Source: Anaerolineaceae bacterium UBA2260 | GTDB lineage: Bacteria > Chloroflexota > Anaerolineae > Anaerolineales > Anaerolineaceae | Reading direction: 5' to 3' | Assembly (NCBI GenBank): GCA_002347485.1 | Contig: DDXM01000008.1 | Coordinates: 93,661-111,467, forward strand | DNA: 17,807 bases | Shown: positions 14,004 to 17,807 of the stretch, piece by piece | How the letters are laid out: each line of letters starts with the position of its first letter | Position numbering within the stretch: position 1 is the stretch's first letter | Notes under the pieces: generated by a model | What the model was told of the DNA's origin: nothing | Databases searched by the model: none | Seen by the model: the letters and a program-made list of their open reading frames with translations, nothing else | Position numbers and translations under genes: made by a program

Positions 14004-15323
14004 CTACCCCGCGTTTTCGGCAGATGAAATTGCCTCTTCAAGGATCGCCAATCCTTCATCAATCTCGGATTTGGTGATGCACAGCGGCGGGGAAACGCGG
14101 ATCGTGCTGCCGCCGCAACCCAGGGTGAGCAAGCCTTTTTCGAAAGCGCGGTCGACAATCACGTCGCGCAGTTTTTCAGCGGGCTCGCGCGTCGCGCGGT
14201 CCTTGACGAATTCAATGCCGATCATCAAGCCGATGCCGCGCACTATGCCGATGGAGGTATGGCGGGTTTGCATCTGGGTCAACTTTTCCAGGCAGTAAGC
14301 GCCTACCTCGGCGGCATTTTGCAGGTAGCCCCCATCGATGAGCTTGAGCGTTTCGAGCGAAGCGGCGCAAGCCAGGGGATTGCCGCCGTACGTGTTGCCA
14401 TGCGACCCCTTTTTCCAGGTGGTGACGCTCTTGCGGGCGATCATTGCGCCGAACGGGACGCCGGAGGCGATACCCTTGGCGGTGGTGATAATATCCGGCT
14501 CGACGCCGAAGTTCTCGATCGCCCACCATTTACCGGTGCGGCCAACGCCAGATTGTACCTCGTCAGCGATGAGCAGGATGCCATACCGGGTGCAAAGTTC
14601 GCGCAGCTTCGGGAAGAACCCGGCGGGCGGCACTACGTAACCGCCTTCGCCCTGGATGGGCTCGATGATGATGCCTGCCACGTCCTGCGGAGGGAGGAGG
14701 TGAGCGAAAATGCTTTCCTCAAGATAGCGGATGACTGCATCGCCGACATCTTCACCCGGGTTCATTTGCAGCACGGGTCTGTAGGGATCAGGGAAGGGGA
14801 TATGCGTAACCCCGTTCATCAGGGGGTAAAAACCGCGGTGGTAATGCGGTTTCGAAGCAGTGAGCGTCACGGAGCCGTGCGTGCGTCCGTGAAAGCCGCC
14901 CAGGAAGGCGATGAATTGGCTGCGCCCGGTATGGTAGCGTGCCAGCTTTAACGCGGTCTCCATACTTTCGGTGCCGGAGTTGGTTGCGAAGACCACGGCG
15001 TCTTCTTCGAATGGTGCGATGCGGTTGAGGTATTCAGAGAGCTCGATCCAATTCTCATGGTAGAAATCGGAAGAAATGTGGATAAACTTTTCCGCCTGAT
15101 CCTGGATGGCTTTGACGACGGCAGGGTGACTGTGACCCGTGGAATTGACCGCGATGCCCGCGGCGAAATCGAGGAATTTATTGCCATCGACATCCCAAAC
15201 GTAGACGCCCTTTCCGTGATCCATGACGAAGGGATACCCGCGCGGATAGGATGGTGATACAACTTTGCGATCACGTTCGACCAGTTCTTTTGCCTTGGGG
15301 CCGAGAAATTTTTGCGCTTCCAA
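14004..15323 (-). CDS. Class III aminotransferase (acetylornithine/4-aminobutyrate type)
   Basis: A 439-residue PLP-dependent fold-I enzyme of aminotransferase class III. Visible features are DVDGNKFLDFAAGIAVNSTG (44-63), the phosphate-binding ATNSGTES (113-120), FHGRTHG (144-150), IIIEPIQGEGGYVVPP (218-233), the cofactor aspartate in IADEVQSGVGRTG (D254), and the Schiff-base lysine in TTAKGIASGVPFG (K283). The length and the HGNTYGGNPLACAA block fit the broad acetylornithine/GABA aminotransferase group, which also contains archaeal amino-acid racemases of the same fold, so the exact reaction (GABA, acetylornithine or another omega-amine) cannot be fixed here. No arginine-biosynthesis or GABA genes are next to it. 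Start: TTG 15323, with a perfect AGGAGG five bases upstream. It leads a minus-strand transcript with the histidine kinase and is divergent from yvcK. Confidence 0.9.
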   Translation of the reverse strand: MEAQKFLGPKAKELVERDRKVVSPSYPRGYPFVMDHGKGVYVWDVDGNKFLDFAAGIAVNSTGHSHPAVVKAIQDQAEKFIHISSDFYHENWIELSEYLNRIAPFEEDAVVFATNSGTESMETALKLARYHTGRSQFIAFLGGFHGRTHGSVTLTASKPHYHRGFYPLMNGVTHIPFPDPYRPVLQMNPGEDVGDAVIRYLEESIFAHLLPPQDVAGIIIEPIQGEGGYVVPPAGFFPKLRELCTRYGILLIADEVQSGVGRTGKWWAIENFGVEPDIITTAKGIASGVPFGAMIARKSVTTWKKGSHGNTYGGNPLACAASLETLKLIDGGYLQNAAEVGAYCLEKLTQMQTRHTSIGIVRGIGLMIGIEFVKDRATREPAEKLRDVIVDRAFEKGLLTLGCGGSTIRVSPPLCITKSEIDEGLAILEEAISSAENAG

Positions 15324-15328
15324 TCAAA

Positions 15329-15334
15329 CCTCCT
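15329..15334 (-). promoter_or_regulatory. Ribosome-binding site fixing the TTG start of the aminotransferase
   Basis: AGGAGG, read from 15334 to 15329 on the minus strand, lies five bases before TTG 15323. This consensus site supports the rare start codon; no ATG gives a similar fit. Confidence 0.8.
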
Positions 15335-15392
15335 GTCGATGATGATTTTGGGTTGAGGATTCAACCGGGAGAAATATGCGTCTGTTCGTTTC

Positions 15393-15401
15393 ATTATAAC
15401 A
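15393..15401 (-). promoter_or_regulatory. Extended -10 promoter of the aminotransferase-histidine kinase operon
   Basis: TGTTATAAT is read from 15401 to 15393 on the minus strand. The -35 region would fall at about 15416-15421 and has no consensus match; it abuts the tandem repeat at 15421-15453. Transcription would start near 15386, giving a leader of about 60 bases. Confidence 0.6.
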
Positions 15402-15420
15402 TGAGGGCAAATGGCTCACC

Positions 15421-15453
15421 CTCAGCCGCGGTGTACACTCAGCCGCGGTGTAC
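15421..15453. repeat. Tandem 16-base repeat between divergent promoters
   Basis: CTCAGCCGCGGTGTAC occurs at 15421-15436 and again, identical, at 15438-15453, one base apart (17-base period). Each copy contains the palindrome CCGCGG; GTGTACAC spans the junction; GTACAC (15433-15438) and GTGTAC (15448-15453) are inverted arms with a nine-base loop. It lies between the -10 of the aminotransferase operon and the -35 of yvcK, so a role as operator is possible. Confidence 0.85.
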
Positions 15454-15474
15454 CCTGACAGATATCCGGAATTG

Positions 15475-15503
15475 TTGACGAGGGTTTGAAACCCTGCTAT
15501 GAT
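15475..15503 (+). promoter_or_regulatory. Promoter of yvcK
   Basis: TTGACG (15475-15480) and TATGAT (15498-15503) are 17 bases apart, and TGC directly precedes the -10, so both -35 and extended -10 elements are present. Transcription would begin near 15510, only two to four bases before ATG 15513. Confidence 0.75.
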
Positions 15504-15512
15504 AATTGCTAA

Positions 15513-16865
15513 ATGGAATCCAAAAGAACATCAAAAATCCGGCGGCTACTTCAATCCGTGATCTTAAAGTTGCGCTGGCTGGTCCCGGGTATCGGCGTGA
15601 AGCGCTGGGTGCTGGTCATCCTGGTGGGCACCACCATCCTGGGGCTCGGTTTGACCGTCTTCCTGCTGGGAGCGTATCGCACTGTGCCCGAAGGCTGGTG
15701 GATTCCATTTATTAAGGTCATTGCGCTCCAATCTATCACCAACCGTATCCTGCGTGCTTTGATCTTCGGCGTGGTCGGTGTGGCGCTCATCGTGGTGGGA
15801 ATCATCGGCTTGAACCGCGCTTTATTGCGCCCGTTCATGCGCCCGGGTAAGGATGTGATCGGGACGGTCGCCGAGTACCGGCGCAGGGATAAAGGCCCGC
15901 GCATCGTGGTGATCGGCGGTGGCACCGGGTTGACCTCGCTGCTGCGCGGATTGAAGGCGTACTCACGCAACATTACCGCCATCGTCACGGTGGCGGATGA
16001 TGGCGGCTCCTCCGGCGAAATCCGTAAAAACGTGGGCATCCTGCCGCCCGGTGACCTGCGCAACTGCCTCGCCGCGCTATCGGATGATGAGGAATTGATC
16101 ACGCAGATCTTCCAGTATCGTTTCGCAGAAAGCGCCGGGCTGGGTGGGCATTCACTGGGCAACCTGTTGATCACCGCGCTGACGGAGATCACCGGCAGTT
16201 TTGAATCCGCCATCGCCGAATCCGCGCGCGTGCTCAGCGTACAGGGCAACGTTTTCCCTTCCACGTTGAAGAATATCAACCTGGTGGCTGAGGTGGAGCT
16301 ACCCGAGCGCAAGGTGACGATCAATGTCAAGGGCGAGAGCGAGATCAGCAAGATGGGCGGTAAGGTGCATCACGTTTGGCTGGACCCCGCCAACCCCACC
16401 CCGTTCCCGCCGACCCTCCAGGCCATCCTCAACGCAGACCTGATCCTGGTGGGACCGGGCAGCCTTTACACCAGCATTATTGCCAACCTGCTGGTGCCCG
16501 ACCTGGTGGACGCGATCAAAGCCAGCCGCGCGTACAAATTCTACGTGTGCAACATCGCCACGCAGAAGGGTGAAACGGACGGATATTCTTGCGAAGACCA
16601 TGTGCGCACGATCGAACGGCACGCGGGCGCACGGTTGTTTGACGTGGTTCTGGCGAACAACCGCTTTGATGGATCGATCCCTGGCGGGGTGGAGTGGGTG
16701 AAGGTCGAGAAGAAGGATGCGCATTACCAGATCTACGAAACCGACCTGGTGGATAAGGAAAACCCCTGGCGGCACAGCTCGACCAAGGTGGCTAAAGCGA
16801 TCATTGACCTTTACCTCGAGCGCACCGGACCCTTGAGTTCCCGGGATGTGAATTCGACGATTTAG
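15513..16865 (+). CDS. yvcK: YvcK/CofD-like gluconeogenesis factor with N-terminal membrane anchor
   Basis: A 450-residue protein of the YvcK family, needed in other bacteria for growth on gluconeogenic carbon and for cell-wall and shape control; the domain resembles CofD and binds nucleotide sugars. Residues 1-125 form an unusual N-terminal extension with two membrane helices (about 32-53 and 80-101). Basic segments at both cytoplasmic ends place the main domain inside the cell. The YvcK domain (about 129-435) shows IVVIGGGTGLTSLLRGLK (131-148), VADDGGSSGEIRKNVG (160-175), LPPGDLRNCLAALS (177-190), GHSLGNLLITAL (212-223) and LILVGPGSLYTSIIANLLVP. Usual length is near 320 residues, so the extension accounts for the excess. 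ATG 15513 has no ribosome-binding site and lies almost at the predicted transcription start. gap follows after 447 bases; no rapZ or whiA lies between. Confidence 0.93.
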   Translation: MESKRTSKIRRLLQSVILKLRWLVPGIGVKRWVLVILVGTTILGLGLTVFLLGAYRTVPEGWWIPFIKVIALQSITNRILRALIFGVVGVALIVVGIIGLNRALLRPFMRPGKDVIGTVAEYRRRDKGPRIVVIGGGTGLTSLLRGLKAYSRNITAIVTVADDGGSSGEIRKNVGILPPGDLRNCLAALSDDEELITQIFQYRFAESAGLGGHSLGNLLITALTEITGSFESAIAESARVLSVQGNVFPSTLKNINLVAEVELPERKVTINVKGESEISKMGGKVHHVWLDPANPTPFPPTLQAILNADLILVGPGSLYTSIIANLLVPDLVDAIKASRAYKFYVCNIATQKGETDGYSCEDHVRTIERHAGARLFDVVLANNRFDGSIPGGVEWVKVEKKDAHYQIYETDLVDKENPWRHSSTKVAKAIIDLYLERTGPLSSRDVNSTI

Positions 16866-16892
16866 CAGTTACAAAATTATCTCTATAAAGTG

Positions 16893-16924
16893 CTGGAAGT
16901 TGACGGTGAACCGCCAGCTTCCAG
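16893..16924 (+). other. Long hairpin after yvcK
   Basis: CTGGAAG (16893-16899) pairs with CTTCCAG (16918-16924). The stem continues through a T-G wobble, TG/CA, one A-C mismatch and CGG/CCG to a TGAA loop, giving 13 pairs. It lies 28 bases after the yvcK stop. No T-run follows, so it is not a classical intrinsic terminator; it may stabilise the 3' end of the message or act with a termination factor. Confidence 0.6.
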
Positions 16925-16970
16925 ATAATAAGAAGAAGGAATGGTTTGAATAACCCTTTAACCATGCGTA

Positions 16971-17068
16971 GGGTGGGTTCAGTCTTGCGAAGTTTGTACC
17001 CCCGAGCGAAGCGAGAGGGGTTGAACCCACCATCAGATTATGCGGATGTTTGTTCCATGAACCCACCC
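16971..17068. repeat. REP-like GGTGGGTTCA inverted-repeat element
   Basis: One left arm, GGGTGGGTTCA (16971-16981), matches two right arms: TGAACCCACC (17022-17031) and TGAACCCACCC (17058-17068, perfect 11-base complement of the left arm). The inner part holds CCCC and GGGG around GAGCGAAGCGAG (17000-17020). This makes alternative nested hairpins. The pattern resembles dispersed GGTGGGTT/AACCCACC intergenic repeats seen in many bacteria. It is in the 447-base gap between yvcK and gap, with no credible gene. Confidence 0.65.
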
Positions 17069-17170
17069 ATAATTTGATATAGAATTACACCATGCTGATA
17101 TATCGCAGAGCAATCAACAAGGGCGGTGAAAATATATTCCAGAAGGTCATACGATGGGGAAGGCGGGTTT

Positions 17171-17241
17171 CACGCCACCCCGTGAGGTGGGATGAATGAA
17201 AACGATGGCTTCGATTCGTAACGGTGGATTTTCAACCCACC
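17171..17241. repeat. Second, degenerate GGTGGG/CCCACC inverted repeat
   Basis: GGTGGGATGAA (17186-17196) pairs with TTCAACCCACC (17231-17241) with one mismatch. A small local hairpin, CCACC (17175-17179) with GGTGG (17186-17190), shares the left arm. The arms match the element at 16971-17068, so this looks like a decayed second copy. The stretch from 17069 to 17170 between the two copies shows nothing else that I can support. Confidence 0.5.
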
Positions 17242-17274
17242 CTGTTCATAAATCCTCTAAACCCACTTCATAAA

Positions 17275-17283
17275 TGGTAAAAT
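17275..17283 (+). promoter_or_regulatory. Candidate extended -10 promoter of gap
   Basis: TGGTAAAAT has a TGn extension and a five-of-six match to TATAAT at 17278-17283. No good -35 is seen. Transcription near 17290 would give a leader of about 23 bases that includes the GGAGG at 17300-17304. Confidence 0.5.
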
Positions 17284-17312
17284 AAATAAACTATCTAATG
17301 GAGGCACGAATT

Positions 17313-17807
17313 ATGGCAACTAAAGTCGGAATCAATGGATTCGGTCGCATCGGCCGGCAGGTATTGAAAGCGATCAACGAATTTCACGGCGGGGAATTGG
17401 AAGTGGTGGCAGTCAATGACCTGTTCGACACCAAAACCAACGCGCACCTGTTCAAGTACGACTCCAATTACGGCATCGTACCGGGTGAGGTGATCGCCAA
17501 AGACAATGAGCTGATCATCAACGGAAAATCGATCAAGGTCTTCGCGGAGAAGGATCCCGCGTTGTTGCCCTGGAAGGACCTCGGCGTCGATATCGTGATC
17601 GAGTCCACCGGCGTGTTCACCGACGCGAATGGCGACCCTGCCAAGGGTAAAGCTGGCGCGCGCGTGCACATCGAAAAGGGCGGAGCAAGGAAGGTAATCA
17701 TCACCGCGCCTGCCAAGAACGAGGATATCACCCTGGTTTTGGGCGTGAATGATGACAAGTATGACGGCGCGGTGCATCACGTCATCTCCAACGCCTCCTG
17801 CACCACC
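17313..17807 (+). CDS. gap: Type I glyceraldehyde-3-phosphate dehydrogenase, N-terminal half (runs off the window)
   Basis: The first 165 codons of GAPDH, which reversibly oxidises glyceraldehyde-3-phosphate to 1,3-bisphosphoglycerate in glycolysis and gluconeogenesis. The Rossmann start MATKVGINGFGRIGRQVLKA is clear. VAVNDLFD (32-39) has an aspartate (D36) at the position linked to NAD preference. HLFKYDSNYG, VIESTGVFTD and VIITAPAKNED follow. The window ends in SNASCTT, so the catalytic cysteine (C163) is the third-last codon seen. The stretch ANGDPAKGKAGARVHIEKGG is somewhat longer than in textbook enzymes. GGAGG lies eight bases before ATG 17313. Pgk and other glycolytic genes may follow outside the window. 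Confidence 0.97.
   Translation, partial: MATKVGINGFGRIGRQVLKAINEFHGGELEVVAVNDLFDTKTNAHLFKYDSNYGIVPGEVIAKDNELIINGKSIKVFAEKDPALLPWKDLGVDIVIESTGVFTDANGDPAKGKAGARVHIEKGGARKVIITAPAKNEDITLVLGVNDDKYDGAVHHVISNASCTT

Noticed and set aside
14259..14951. 230-codon plus-strand frame within the aminotransferase gene
   Set aside because: Antisense shadow of a gene with intact catalytic residues.
15421..15453. CRISPR or larger tandem array
   Set aside because: Only two copies of a 16-base unit with one base between; no spacers and no cas genes.
15551..16351. 266-codon minus-strand frame within yvcK
   Set aside because: Low-complexity Ser/Pro/Thr-rich composition typical of an antisense frame; yvcK is certain.
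16869..17066. 65-codon minus-strand frame upstream of gap
   Set aside because: It is translated from the GGTGGGTT/AACCCACC repeat and the hairpin; no ribosome-binding site and no family signal.
17092..17199. 35-codon plus-strand frame (MLIYRRAINKGGENIFQKVI...)
   Set aside because: No ribosome-binding site, no recognised family, and its end runs into the degenerate repeat. It could be a remnant, but I cannot support it as a gene.
17295..17780. 161-codon minus-strand frame over gap
   Set aside because: Shadow of GAPDH, whose plus-strand motifs and ribosome-binding site are clear.

Overview
The window looks like a stretch of a mesophilic bacterial chromosome, most likely from Chloroflexota and probably Anaerolineae. 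This lineage call is an inference from gene content: a YvcK protein fused to a membrane anchor, a CpXC-domain protein, Ser/Thr kinase and FHA signalling, and an archaeal-type class III aminotransferase. No rRNA or marker search was possible. No phage, integrase, transposase, CRISPR array, tRNA or rRNA was seen. Most genes are housekeeping or signalling genes.

Layout. (1) Bases 1-633: the 5' part of an SLC13-type permease gene on the minus strand, divergent from recJ, with one sigma70-like promoter for each. (2) 634-3241: recJ, overlapped at its end by a broken EamA-type exporter gene carrying one nonsense codon and two frameshifts. (3) 3278-9157: an extended -10 promoter followed by four tightly packed plus-strand genes, which are an AAA ATPase with an N-terminal winged-helix-like region, a glycerophosphodiester phosphodiesterase, a threonine/serine dehydratase-like enzyme and a membrane-anchored GH3 family protein. 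The last gene converges on, and overlaps, a kinase gene. (4) 9141-10958: a Ser/Thr protein kinase (minus strand) divergent from an FHA plus winged-helix DNA-binding protein, closed by a clear intrinsic terminator. (5) 10984-15323, all minus strand: a class III aminotransferase followed after 22 bases by a GAF-PAS histidine kinase, then a CpXC-domain protein with its own promoter. (6) 15324-17807: a divergent promoter region with a tandem 17-base-period repeat, then yvcK with a two-helix membrane anchor, a 447-base intergenic region full of GGTGGG/CCCACC inverted repeats, and the first half of gap, cut at its catalytic cysteine.

The most interesting parts are the kinase and FHA-regulator pair, which resembles PknH-EmbR logic with a different domain order; the membrane-anchored YvcK with an almost leaderless mRNA start; the short repeat between the divergent aminotransferase and yvcK promoters; and the repeat nest in front of gap. 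Five promoter candidates share a TGn extension just upstream of the -10 box. Starts were chosen from ribosome-binding sites and promoter positions, and several differ from the longest possible reading frame.
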